A stretch of DNA of 64,000 nt from an uncultured Desulfovibrio sp. (GCA_913063155.1 CAJXYU010000003.1:62001-126000), one strand, 5' to 3'; counted from the first letter of the stretch, positions 25,869 through 33,670 are shown. A program made the numbers and translations. Notes: a model not told the origin generated them from the letters alone.

Positions 25869-26408
25869 TCAAGAAGCCCTAGCCCGGGGCTGCTTGAGCC
25901 AAGCGGTTTTGACCATCGTTTTTCGCATCTTTAAATCATTGGCCGCCATCTTCGTCACTGTAGGATTGCCCATGCCTTCTATGAGCTGATCAACCTCGCT
26001 TTCGTCGGCCTTAGAATACCACTCCTCAAATTCATCATTCATTATCTCGTGCTCTAGCGCCCTTTTCTCATCCCTGATTTTCTTGAGACGCTTCATTTCT
26101 TCGAGTTCAAATTCGGCTTTTATTTCCTCTGGACTTTTATAGCCCTGGGGCCGCTTCCAGCTTCCATTTTTTGATAGCCCCACAAAGAAAGAACCTGCTT
26201 CATATAAATTTCCATTCGCATATAGAAGTGGGTCCACTTTGTTGGACCACTGAGCGACGTTTTTAAAGTGGACAGTTTTACTGGTCACGCCGCTTGGCGG
26301 GGCCAACCCAGAGGGAGTACCCCTCTGGGTTGGGTCGCGCTTGATATATCTCCATCGGCTTCCTGCCGCGCCGCCTGGGCGCGGCTGCTTCGCAAGTTGT
26401 TGGATCAT
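25869..26408 (-). CDS. Hypothetical protein, likely 5' altered
   Basis: The open frame is 179 codons. Only residues after about 50 look protein-like: YEAGSFFVGLSKNGSWKRPQ, then a long charged helix (EFELEEMKRLKKIRDEKRAL) and EVDQLIEGMGNPTVTKMA. The first 45 codons cover a perfect 13-bp-stem hairpin (26303-26333) and GC-rich unrelated sequence, so the real start is lower or the gene is truncated. It may be the C-terminal part of a larger protein, possibly a plasmid- or phage-type replication protein; this is speculative. Confidence 0.4.
   Translation of the reverse strand: MIQQLAKQPRPGGAAGSRWRYIKRDPTQRGTPSGLAPPSGVTSKTVHFKNVAQWSNKVDPLLYANGNLYEAGSFFVGLSKNGSWKRPQGYKSPEEIKAEFELEEMKRLKKIRDEKRALEHEIMNDEFEEWYSKADESEVDQLIEGMGNPTVTKMAANDLKMRKTMVKTAWLKQPRARAS
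26303..26333. repeat. Perfect 13-bp-stem hairpin
   Basis: ccaacccagaggg and ccctctgggttgg flank the 5-nt loop agtac. No T run follows on either strand. It probably marks a recombination boundary or the end of an unidentified insertion, since the gene frame changes character here. Confidence 0.6.
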
Positions 26409-26453
26409 GCCGGAGAAGGATCGAACAGGCCCTGCCCGGTCCTAGGAAACGAA

Positions 26454-26481
26454 AAGGCCCGACGCGATCGCGTCGGGCCTT
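26454..26481 (-). terminator. 28-bp perfect palindrome (terminator-like)
   Basis: aaggcccgacgcga is followed directly by its reverse complement. It lies just downstream (leftward) of the phage gene fragment at 26487-26612, in the position of that operon terminator. Confidence 0.6.
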
Positions 26482-26486
26482 CCTGC

Positions 26487-26612
26487 TTAGGCATCTTTGG
26501 AAGCATCCTTGGCTTTGCCCTTGGCGGGCTTATCCTTGTCGTCGGGCTTCTTCCCGGTCCGCGTCCAGAGCTTCATCTCCTTCATCCGCGCCGACCGTGT
26601 AAAGTCCCCCAT
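26487..26612 (-). pseudogene. C-terminal fragment of a phage gene
   Basis: A 41-codon frame (MGDFTRSARMKEMKLWTR, then a lysine- and alanine-rich tail GKAKDASKDA) without a ribosome site and cut upstream at about 26613. The lysine-rich tail is typical of phage structural proteins, but the gene cannot be named. The rest of 26409-26714 contains a pair of 11-bp inverted repeats, agtagaaactt (26629) and aagtttctact (26708). Confidence 0.4.
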
Positions 26613-26714
26613 CTTAGGGCCACTTACGAGTAGAAACTTCCAGCCGTTTTTTCGGGGGTGCCCAGAGGACAGGGAGGCCCCATGATCGTACAGGCCCTGT
26701 TCTTTTGTAAGTTT

Positions 26715-27515
26715 CTACTTAAAAACTAAAGAATTGCAGGATTCAATGGTTTCAACGACCTCTTCGCTATATTCCTTCTCAAGGCCAGGGAAGAAGTTGA
26801 ACCCCGTACGTGCTTCAATCGCGTTCACGGTGGCCGTATAGCCCTTAACGTCAGCGTTCCTAGGGGTACTTTGGTCGAAGATAAATCCGAGGAGTTGCAA
26901 AGGCTGGTCAGAATCATTCGTTTTCACTGCTATAATCTTCCAATAGCCAGAGGGGACCTTGTGAGACTTGCGGGTGCCTGGCAACTTTCCTATCTCACGT
27001 TCATACAAAGGCCCTGTGATAACGTAGACCGTTTTCAACTTGGCGAGGCTCCTCACCTTCGCTTCAACACGCTGCCACGGCCCTTGATTCAAGGCTGATT
27101 TTTGTGGAGTTATGTTGGAAAGATAGTTTGTCATTTTCCAGTATTCAGTCCCTTTAAAAGAAGCCAAGGGAGCTTGGTGGCCCCTGTCCGTTTTAAGGGC
27201 GGCATTTGCGCCTTTGTAGTCATCTGGCTCCAAAGTCGATTCTTTAGGAAGATCGGAGTCTCTCTTCCATCGTCGGCTGGTCCTGTGTTTATTCGCCACA
27301 GTCGAAGCGTCGAGCCGATAGGCCACCCAGTCAGCAAACTTGGTTTCTCCGTTGTTGCACAGGGAGTATATATTACGGTGGATAATAACATCCGACTCTG
27401 GAACATTCTCAGGAATGCCGTAAGGGAAATGCTTCAAAGCACCCTCTTCAGCTAACGCTGAATAAGGCAACACTGCAAAGATAACCAGTAGCAAAGTTAC
27501 GATCTTTTTTTTCAT
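26715..27515 (-). CDS. Secreted DNA/RNA non-specific endonuclease (NUC family)
   Basis: 266 residues with a clear signal peptide (KKKIVTLLLVIFAVLPYSALA, cleavage near 22). The active-site motif DRGH is at 110-113, with H113 as the general base. The spacing to N134, N143 and E151 (21, 30 and 38 residues) equals that in Serratia nuclease (H89, N110, N119, E127), so catalytic and magnesium-binding residues are all present. It should degrade DNA and RNA in the periplasm or outside. GGAGG lies 7 nt before the start. It is AT-richer than the phage genes. Sitting between the repressor and the decayed late genes, it is probably cargo. Confidence 0.9.
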   Translation of the reverse strand: MKKKIVTLLLVIFAVLPYSALAEEGALKHFPYGIPENVPESDVIIHRNIYSLCNNGETKFADWVAYRLDASTVANKHRTSRRWKRDSDLPKESTLEPDDYKGANAALKTDRGHQAPLASFKGTEYWKMTNYLSNITPQKSALNQGPWQRVEAKVRSLAKLKTVYVITGPLYEREIGKLPGTRKSHKVPSGYWKIIAVKTNDSDQPLQLLGFIFDQSTPRNADVKGYTATVNAIEARTGFNFFPGLEKEYSEEVVETIESCNSLVFK

Positions 27516-27661
27516 GTAAATACCTCCTTTGGTACTGTTGCCCCGGCCTGGCGTGAAGCTATATACTAACGATTTGATACGTGTATCTGTTATTTTTTCT
27601 TAAAAGAGTGAGTCAAGGACAAACTGGCCAAAGCGTGAAGTCCAGTTGATTAGTTATGACG

Positions 27662-27790
27662 TATGAAGCGCCGCGATAATTGAGCCACTTTTCTTTTTGC
27701 ACTATGTAAAGCCTTTTATTTATTGTGCCTGAAGGGCACAAATGAATCGACCTCCCGAAGAGGCCTCGGGAGGTCTTTTAACTTTATGTG
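27662..27790 (+). repeat. Copy B of the left-end block
   Basis: Homologous to 5640-5796 in the same orientation: AAGCGCCGCGATAATTGAGCC, TTGCACTATGTAAAGCCTTTTA, then the GACCTCCCGA/TCGGGAGGTC hairpin (27749-27775) followed by tttta. It fills most of the gene-free stretch 27516-27864. Its position next to the repressor suggests an old element end or a duplicated terminator region. Confidence 0.6.
27749..27780 (+). terminator. Hairpin terminator within repeat copy B
   Basis: 10-bp stem gacctcccga / tcgggaggtc with loop agaggcc region, followed by tttta. It may end the leftward repressor transcript as well. Confidence 0.55.
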
Positions 27791-27864
27791 CTGTTAGTCT
27801 TTTTAATCACGCCGAATGGTCCCTACGGGGGGACGCTTCAAACTGTTTTTGAACGGCATCTATT

Positions 27865-28197
27865 TCACTTCATTTTAGCTTGTGGCTGCGCCAACGCAGC
27901 CCCAGTGGTAAGCATGGCGTCTTTGCCTGCCTCGTCACAATGCCGAAAATGGGACAACAATATTGCTTCCCGCCGTTCCTCTTCCTTAAGAGATTCTCCC
28001 ACTCCAAGCAGCAACCATTGAGGGTCAGCTCCAAATTCTTTGATTAATACTTGGAGAATTGAAGACGGGGTATCGTTCTCATTTTTTTCATAGCGAACCA
28101 AAGTAGCCCGCCCTATTCCTAGTCGCTTTGCGAACTCTTCCTGGGTCATATGCCCACGAACAAGAGCAATACGGGCGCCTAGCGTGTCTTTAGACAT
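27865..28197 (-). CDS. Phage-type helix-turn-helix repressor (XRE/CI family)
   Basis: 110 residues. The N-terminal HTH reads LGARIALVRGHMTQEEFAKRLGIG followed by RATLVRYEKNENDTPSSILQ, the standard five-helix Cro/CI fold. WLLLGVGE marks the end of the domain, and a short alanine-rich tail with no protease domain follows. It reads away from the early genes with a palindromic operator just upstream, so it is the likely lysogeny repressor. Without a LexA-type peptidase domain its inactivation would need an antirepressor or another route. Confidence 0.82.
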   Translation of the reverse strand: MSKDTLGARIALVRGHMTQEEFAKRLGIGRATLVRYEKNENDTPSSILQVLIKEFGADPQWLLLGVGESLKEEERREAILLSHFRHCDEAGKDAMLTTGAALAQPQAKMK

Positions 28198-28225
28198 AAA
28201 AATCCTACAATCTCATAATCAAGAC

Positions 28226-28255
28226 TTGACAAAGTCTCAAATTTGAGACAGTCAA
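28226..28255. promoter_or_regulatory. Palindromic operator between repressor and early genes
   Basis: gtctcaaatttgagac (28234-28249) is a perfect 16-bp palindrome. It sits inside a wider near-palindrome bounded by ttgac and gtcaa. A weaker relative, tctcataatcaaga, lies at 28211-28224. It is 37-50 bp before the repressor start and overlaps a TTGACA box for rightward transcription, so the repressor probably binds here and controls both directions. Confidence 0.65.
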
Positions 28256-28323
28256 TAGATACATAACGGGCTAAATAACGACTTTTGCATAATGAAAACA
28301 CTACAAAAACAAGGCCTTAAGCT

Positions 28324-28440
28324 ATGACAAAAACCTCCAAGGAAGTACCAGAAGTTTTTAACCGCAAGGACATCCCGGCAGCCGCTTGGACGCGAGCCAA
28401 AGGTTACGACGCTGCTCCCAACCCGTACAATTCTTCGTAA
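28324..28440 (+). CDS. Small early-region ORF, 38 residues
   Basis: The first rightward frame after the operator (MTKTSKEVPEVFNRKDIPAA, ending PYNSS). It takes the place of ner in Mu-type phages, but no helix-turn-helix is visible. The coding-like sequence continues in another frame to 28591 (RKERALILGQSLNISKQGLR), so it may be the N-terminus of a frameshifted protein. The Shine-Dalgarno is weak. Confidence 0.35.
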   Translation: MTKTSKEVPEVFNRKDIPAAAWTRAKGYDAAPNPYNSS

Positions 28441-28583
28441 AGAGCGCGCCCTCATTCTGGGCCAATCCCTCAACATTTCCAAGCAGGGTTTGAGAACGGC
28501 AAAATCGTGCCTGACAACGAATGAGCTACGATCATCCCTGACAGATATGCTCAATCTTGTAGCGACAATACGGGATATCCGCA

Positions 28584-28754
28584 ATGTCTAATCGCACGTC
28601 CGCTGTGAAACCGGTCAGAGCTGAAACGAAAATAGAAGAGGATTACGCTGCGGATGAAATCGTTCAACAATTTTCCCATTATTTCCGGTTCCTCCTGTAC
28701 GTTTTCCGGAGTGCCTTTGAGTGCCCGAAATCAGAGAGCCTTAGCCCCAAATAA
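28584..28754 (+). CDS. Small early-region ORF, 56 residues
   Basis: MSNRTSAVKPVRAETKIEED, then FSHYFRFLLYVF. Its start overlaps the stop of the frame described before it. No family and no strong ribosome site. It is listed because it lies in the early operon between the operator and an intact early gene. It may be a remnant. Confidence 0.3.
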   Translation: MSNRTSAVKPVRAETKIEEDYAADEIVQQFSHYFRFLLYVFRSAFECPKSESLSPK

Positions 28755-28829
28755 GGGGGAACCGGAGCTCACAAGGGGAAGCAGACACGTTCCGCCGCCG
28801 AAAATCACTATGTGGAGGAACAGAGGAAC

Positions 28830-29216
28830 ATGGTAGGAGAAAGAACAATCCCGTTATCGCGGTTACACGCCGTTGAGACACAAACACTGCTCCAGTTGGC
28901 CCTTATCCGGGGCATGAGCCGGGTATTGCGGACAGCCGCCGTGGACGGCGCTTTCTCGCTAATCCAGCGCGCCGAGACCTTAGAGGTAAATTTCAGCACA
29001 GGCGGTAACCTGACCCCCACGGGGCTGCTCGCGGCGGTCGAAGAGTTCCTGGAGGTATACGAGCCGCCCACGAACTTTGACCCGGAGACCGGCGCAACCC
29101 GTTACGACTGCTGTGGGGCCGTCTCGGCCCGAGGGCATGTTCCGAATTGCCCGTTCTGGGGACTGAAAGTCGCCGCCATACGAGAACGGGCACGGTTGCA
29201 TTTGAAATGCAAATAA
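28830..29216 (+). CDS. Early phage protein, 128 residues (paralogue of 36307-36693)
   Basis: Unknown function. The N-terminal helical region (RTIPLSRLHAVETQTLLQLA) is followed by TGLLAAVEEFLEVYEPP and a C-terminal metal-site-like part with YDCCGA and HVPNCPFWGLKV. The ATG at 28830 was chosen because it gives exactly the length of the paralogue 7.5 kb downstream. The two proteins align end to end without gaps of note, with all cysteines kept. The copy shows that early-region DNA of two related phages is present. Confidence 0.75.
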   Translation: MVGERTIPLSRLHAVETQTLLQLALIRGMSRVLRTAAVDGAFSLIQRAETLEVNFSTGGNLTPTGLLAAVEEFLEVYEPPTNFDPETGATRYDCCGAVSARGHVPNCPFWGLKVAAIRERARLHLKCK

Positions 29217-29302
29217 AACTTAATACGCGTCTTCCATAGCATGAACGGAGCGCAACGGCTTCTAGTCCCCGACCTACAACTGGGAATGAAGGAGAAACGA
29301 AT

Positions 29303-29500
29303 ATGGGCATGATTGAAAAGTCGGGCGCGTGTCCTGCGCATGGCCCCGTGTTGGCAAGGACAAAAGGAACAAACCATATCCTGCATTTGTTCCTGACGAT
29401 CTTTACAGGTGGTTTGTGGGCTGTGGTCTGGATATTTGCGAGCATGGGGAAAAAGGACTGGCGCTGCCCTATGTGCGGACAACCCGTTAAAATTCTTTGA
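29303..29500 (+). CDS. Small zinc-ribbon membrane protein
   Basis: 65 residues. CPAHGP near residue 10 and CPMCGQ near residue 55 form two halves of a possible zinc site on either side of a hydrophobic segment (HLFLTIFTGGLWAVVWIFAS). Small proteins of this shape are common in phages and plasmids, function unknown. GGAGAAA precedes the start. Confidence 0.75.
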   Translation: MGMIEKSGACPAHGPVLARTKGTNHILHLFLTIFTGGLWAVVWIFASMGKKDWRCPMCGQPVKIL

Positions 29501-29564
29501 GGAATCGCTTTCATAACTTCCGTTACAATACTTCTTCGAGCAGCACTATCTAAAGCCCACCACG

Positions 29565-29603
29565 GCCCGACACGAATTCGACCGCATCCATGTCGGGCTT
29601 TTT
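29565..29603 (+). terminator. Terminator after the small membrane protein
   Basis: gcccgaca (29565-29572) and tgtcgggc (29591-29598) followed by ttttt. Confidence 0.6.
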
Positions 29604-29643
29604 CCGGTACTGACCTCAAGATTACTCGTAAAGGGGCAGGTAC

Positions 29644-30015
29644 ATGAAGGTTCTGTTGTCGATCAAGCCGCAGTTCGCTGATCGCATTTTTTCAGGTGAA
29701 AAAAAGTTTGAATTCAGGAAGACGACATTCAAACGAGAAGTGACCACCGTTGTTGTCTACGCCACCATGCCGGTGGGGATGATCATAGGCGAATTCAAAA
29801 TTGGCGGCATCCTGGAAGGAACACCGCAGGAACTCTGGGAAAAGACTAAGGAACAGGCTGGTATCTCCCTGGATAAATACCAAAGCTACTTTTCCGGCAG
29901 ATCAAGCGGGTACGCGATCCGGATAGAGAAGCCAAAGCTCTATGGCGAGGCTATCACCCCTGCCAGTCTGCAATCCTTCTCGGCACCACAATCATTTCGC
30001 TATCTGGAATCGTAG
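29644..30015 (+). CDS. ASCH/PUA-like domain protein
   Basis: 123 residues. MKVLLSIKPQFADRIFSGEKKFEFRK is the characteristic opening of ASCH-type domains, followed by VTTVVVYATMPVGMIIGEFKI. The fold belongs to the PUA superfamily and is thought to bind RNA or modified nucleotides. Such genes are frequent in mobile elements. AAAGGGG stands 9 nt before the start and a terminator closes the gene, so it is a free-standing accessory unit. Confidence 0.8.
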   Translation: MKVLLSIKPQFADRIFSGEKKFEFRKTTFKREVTTVVVYATMPVGMIIGEFKIGGILEGTPQELWEKTKEQAGISLDKYQSYFSGRSSGYAIRIEKPKLYGEAITPASLQSFSAPQSFRYLES

Positions 30016-30024
30016 GAATATCCG

Positions 30025-30052
30025 GGCCGCCTCCTTCAGGCGGCCTTTTTTT
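30025..30052 (+). terminator. Strong terminator after the ASCH gene
   Basis: ggccgcct / aggcggcc with loop ccttc, then T7. The 168-bp transposase duplicate starts 2 nt later. Confidence 0.85.
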
Positions 30053-30053
30053 A

Positions 30054-30221
30054 TGCGCTACGTCCAGGCCCCGGGGGAATCGGCCCAGGGTTTGGTGGAC
30101 GTGTTCCTGGATGCGGTTTCCCACCGGGGCGGGCAAGACCCCTTGCACGGTGTGCCGTTCGACCTCCTGCTGGACAAGGGGTCCGCCAACACGGCGCACC
30201 TGTTCACCAATCTGGCGGAAC
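30054..30221 (+). repeat. Exact 168-bp copy of transposase codons 214-269
   Basis: Identical base for base to 32561-32728 inside the transposase gene. It includes the second catalytic aspartate codon. It has no start and runs into unrelated sequence at both ends, so it is a non-functional fragment. The perfect identity shows a recent copying event or gene conversion. Confidence 0.95.
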
Positions 30222-30321
30222 AGCCGAAAGACACGGCCATTATCCCCAGAAATCACCGAGGAACACGGCAACGAGCTGAAACAACTTCATAAACTCGGCC
30301 GCCGCCGTCGACCAGGCGGTT

Positions 30322-31917
30322 ATGGATGCGGAGGAAGTATTTCGTGACCTGGGGCGCATTGAAACCGCAACATTTTACGCGACGGTTTCGGATTCTCTAC
30401 TGGCCCAAACGTATCAAAAGATCAAGAAAAACAAGACCTACAAGAACATTCCGTATGTGGACGCAACCGGAAAAACGAAACACATTTCGTCTTTGGAAGA
30501 GTTTTGCGAAATCAAACTCGGCAAATCTGCCCGGCGGTTGCAGCAGCTCTCCCAAAACCTCCGCACCCTCGGTCCCGACCTGTACGAATCCGCCGAAAAG
30601 ATCGGGTTTCGTGCCAAGGATTACCGCGCCCTGAAGGCGCTGCCGCCCGAGGAACAGGAAGTGGTCAAGACGGCCATCGCCAGCGAAAGCAAGGACGAGG
30701 TGATCGACATCCTCCAGGACATGGCCGCGCGGCACCAGGCCGAAAAGGAAGCGGCCAGGAAGGAAAAGGAGACCGCCCACATGACCATTTCCTGCTCATC
30801 CTGCGAATACCACAAGCCCGAAAGCAACCCGCATCAGGGCAAGCTGATACCCGGCCATCACGGTAAATGCACCCGTCCCACAGGACTGTGCACCGAGATT
30901 CTGGAGTCAGCCGACGCCCTCCCCCGGGCAGGATGCGGAGACGACCCCGCCCTGATACCGGAACTGACTGAAGAACATGCCGAGCGCGACCGTGCAGTGC
31001 AGAACTCGGCGGCCGCCGTGGACCAGGCCGTTATGGATGCGGAAGAAGTATTCCGTGACCTAGGCAGGCTGGATGCAACCCTATTTTATGCGACCGTCAC
31101 AGATTCCATGCTGGTGCAAATTTTTCAAAAGATCAAAAAATCAAAGGCTTACAAAAGTATTCCGATTCGTGACGAGTCTGGAAATCTGCGACGGTCGCAG
31201 AATCTGGAAGAATTCTGCCAACTCAAATTGGGCAAGTCCTATCGACGTTTGCAGGAGCTTTCACAGAATATCGCCACCCTCGGTCCCGACCTCTACGAAT
31301 CCGCCGAGCGCATAGGCTTCCGGGCCAAGGATTACCGCGCATTGAAGGCTCTCCCCGAAGCGGAACAGGAAGTGGTCAAGACGGCCATCGCCAGCGAATC
31401 CAAGGACGAAGTCCTCTCCATTCTGGAAGACATGGCGGCCCGGCATCAGGCCGAAAAGGAAGCGGCCAGGAAGGAAAAGGAGGACATGGCCGCCGACCTG
31501 GAAGCCCGGTCCAAGCTGCTGGAGGACCGGGGCAACAAGCTGGAAAAGGTCAGCCTGCAACTGGAAAAGCTCAAGAGCCTGCCCCCGGCCAAGAACGTCG
31601 AATTGAAGCTGGAGCGGGAAAAGGCGGCCGCCGAAGCGCTGGACGCCGCGCACATCACCTACCTGGCCGAGAGCAACGGATTTTTCCGGGCCGTGGCAGA
31701 CATTCTGGCCGCCGACGAGGTCAGCGCCCACACCAAGGAATACGCGGCGGAAACGGTGCGCAAGTGCTGCGAGGAACTGGCGGACTTCCTGGCCTCCCAC
31801 GGCATCGCGGTGGACTTTCAGGACATGGTGCGGCCGGAATGGATGCGGGACACCGCCCGGGGCGACCTGGAGCAGGGCAACCTGCAAGAGCCTTCCGGCG
31901 CGCACGGGAGCTGGTAG
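30322..31917 (+). CDS. Early phage protein with internal tandem duplication; probable ancestral start at 30781
   Basis: 531-residue open frame. Residues 1-150 and 238-387 are copies of one unit (MDAEEVFRDLGR, then FYATVSDSLLAQTYQKIKK, LGPDLYESAEKIGFRAKDYRAL, AARHQAEKEAARKEKE). Between them is a cysteine segment (ISCSSCEYHKPES, GKCTRPTGLC) that begins with an ATG at 30781 preceded by AAGGAG. The ATG at 30322 has no ribosome site and a TGA lies in frame at 30277. The original gene therefore probably runs 30781-31917 (378 residues), and the first part is a duplicated fragment fused in frame. The repeat unit looks like a helix-turn-helix/ParB-type DNA-binding region followed by coiled coil. Function unknown, placed just before the transposase. 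Confidence 0.72.
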   Translation: MDAEEVFRDLGRIETATFYATVSDSLLAQTYQKIKKNKTYKNIPYVDATGKTKHISSLEEFCEIKLGKSARRLQQLSQNLRTLGPDLYESAEKIGFRAKDYRALKALPPEEQEVVKTAIASESKDEVIDILQDMAARHQAEKEAARKEKETAHMTISCSSCEYHKPESNPHQGKLIPGHHGKCTRPTGLCTEILESADALPRAGCGDDPALIPELTEEHAERDRAVQNSAAAVDQAVMDAEEVFRDLGRLDATLFYATVTDSMLVQIFQKIKKSKAYKSIPIRDESGNLRRSQNLEEFCQLKLGKSYRRLQELSQNIATLGPDLYESAERIGFRAKDYRALKALPEAEQEVVKTAIASESKDEVLSILEDMAARHQAEKEAARKEKEDMAADLEARSKLLEDRGNKLEKVSLQLEKLKSLPPAKNVELKLEREKAAAEALDAAHITYLAESNGFFRAVADILAADEVSAHTKEYAAETVRKCCEELADFLASHGIAVDFQDMVRPEWMRDTARGDLEQGNLQEPSGAHGSW

Positions 31918-31920
31918 ACC

Positions 31921-33666
31921 ATGTCTGCGAACCTTGGAGAATTGGACACCCTGCGCAACCTGGCGCGACGGCTCGACGAGGCCGGGCACGGGCGGCGGGC
32001 CGGAATCGTGGACGAAGCGTGCCGCCTGCTGTGCTGTTCGCGCCAGACGGTCTACCGCAAGCTCAAGGAGCGCGTGGGCTGGACCAGCGGCCGCAAGCCC
32101 CGGGCGGACCGGGGCAAGCTCTCCATTCCCGAGGACGTGGCCGTCAAGGCCGCGCACCTGATCCACAAGGCCACCCGCGCCAACGGCAAGCGGACCATGA
32201 ACATGACCACGGCCCGCGACATCCTGGAAGAATCCGGCCTGGGCCATGTGGATGAGGAGACCGGCGAAGTGGTCATGCCCAAAGCCGCCACCACGCTGAG
32301 CCGCGCCATGCGCGCCTACGGCTGCCACCCGGACATGCTCAGGACGGGCAAGCCGCATACCCGCATGAGAAGCCTGCACCCCAACCAGTGCTGGCAGTTG
32401 GACCCGTCGCTGTGCGTCCTGTTCTATCTGCCCAAGGGCAAGGTGCGGATCATGGACGGAAAACGGTTCTACAAGAACAAGCCCGCATATGCCGAGAAAG
32501 CCGCGAAGGAACGGGTATGGCGCTACGTCATCACCGACCATTACAGCGGTTCCATTTACGTGCGCTACGTCCAGGCCCCGGGGGAATCGGCCCAGGGTTT
32601 GGTGGACGTGTTCCTGGATGCGGTTTCCCACCGGGGCGGGCAAGACCCCTTGCACGGTGTGCCGTTCGACCTCCTGCTGGACAAGGGGTCCGCCAACACG
32701 GCGCACCTGTTCACCAATCTGGCGGAACGCCTGGGCGTCCGCATATTGACCCACGAGGCGGGCAACCCGCGCGCCAAGGGGCAGGTGGAATGCGCCAACA
32801 ACATCGTGGAGACCCAGTTCGAATCCCGGCTCTCGTTCCTGCGCATCGAAAGCGTGGAACAGTTGCAGGCCGAGGCCGACAAGTGGCGGCGGCACTTCAA
32901 CGCCCGCGCCAGGCACAGCCGCACCGGCAAGACCAGGAACGAGGTGTGGCTGACCATCGGGGAGGACCAGCTGCGCCTGGCTCCCCCGCTGGAGCTGTGC
33001 CGCGAGCTGGTGACCACCCGCCCCGAGGAAAAGACCGTCCGCGACGACCTTTCCATATCCCATTCCGTCAAGGGCCACGGCCGCAACGACTACGATCTGC
33101 GCATGGTGGGCGGCATCCTGCCGGGGATCAAGGTCAAGGTGGTGGTCAATCCCTACCGGGCTCCGGCGGTGGACGTGATCATGGCCGACCCGCTGACCAG
33201 GGAGGAACGGGCCTGGACCGTGGAGCCGGTGAGGAAGAACGAGGCCGGATTCTGGGAGAGCGCCGCCGTCATCGGCCGGGAATACAAGGCCCTGCCCGAA
33301 ACCAAAGCCGAGAAGATGCTCAAGAGGATCGACGAGGCGGCCGGGCCGAATCCCAAGAGACACAACGCGCCCGAGGGCGTGGACGTGCTGGCGGACATCA
33401 AGCCCTCGCCCGAGTGCCTGCCCAGACGCGGCCGCGACCTGGGCCTGGACGCCATGCACCGGGAACCGGCTCCGCACAGTGTGGTCGAGGCGGCCATGCT
33501 GCTGAAAAAACGCCTGGGCGACGACTGGACCGGCGAGGCTTACGCATGGCTGACGCAGCGGTATCCGGAGGGCGTCCCGGCCGGGGAACTGGATTCAATA
33601 GCCGAACGGTTCGGCGCGAAGACCGCGGCGCCGGCGCTTCTCAAGCTGGTGGCGAATCAGGGGTAG
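31921..33666 (+). CDS. Phage transposase, MuA-type DDE recombinase
   Basis: 581 residues. An N-terminal helix-turn-helix region (RRAGIVDEACRLLCCSRQTV, about 26-45) is followed by the rve-type catalytic core with D161 (CWQLDPSL), D254 (DLLLDKGSAN) and E290 (AKGQVECANN). D254 and E290 are separated by 35 residues, the classical D,D35E spacing. A Mu-type beta-barrel domain lies after 330. It cuts and joins phage ends during integration and replicative transposition with the help of the ATPase encoded next. The start is 4 bp after the preceding gene. The gene appears intact. Confidence 0.93.
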   Translation: MSANLGELDTLRNLARRLDEAGHGRRAGIVDEACRLLCCSRQTVYRKLKERVGWTSGRKPRADRGKLSIPEDVAVKAAHLIHKATRANGKRTMNMTTARDILEESGLGHVDEETGEVVMPKAATTLSRAMRAYGCHPDMLRTGKPHTRMRSLHPNQCWQLDPSLCVLFYLPKGKVRIMDGKRFYKNKPAYAEKAAKERVWRYVITDHYSGSIYVRYVQAPGESAQGLVDVFLDAVSHRGGQDPLHGVPFDLLLDKGSANTAHLFTNLAERLGVRILTHEAGNPRAKGQVECANNIVETQFESRLSFLRIESVEQLQAEADKWRRHFNARARHSRTGKTRNEVWLTIGEDQLRLAPPLELCRELVTTRPEEKTVRDDLSISHSVKGHGRNDYDLRMVGGILPGIKVKVVVNPYRAPAVDVIMADPLTREERAWTVEPVRKNEAGFWESAAVIGREYKALPETKAEKMLKRIDEAAGPNPKRHNAPEGVDVLADIKPSPECLPRRGRDLGLDAMHREPAPHSVVEAAMLLKKRLGDDWTGEAYAWLTQRYPEGVPAGELDSIAERFGAKTAAPALLKLVANQG

Positions 33667-33670
33667 TTTC

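Noticed and set aside
24028..27515. TPR protein plus nuclease as a two-gene defence operon
   Set aside because: They are separated by about 1 kb of broken sequence with hairpins, and the nuclease has its own ribosome site and a signal peptide, so a shared system is not supported.
31261..33477. A 738-codon minus-strand frame opposite the transposase
   Set aside because: Antisense to an intact D,D35E transposase; composition is typical of a shadow frame.
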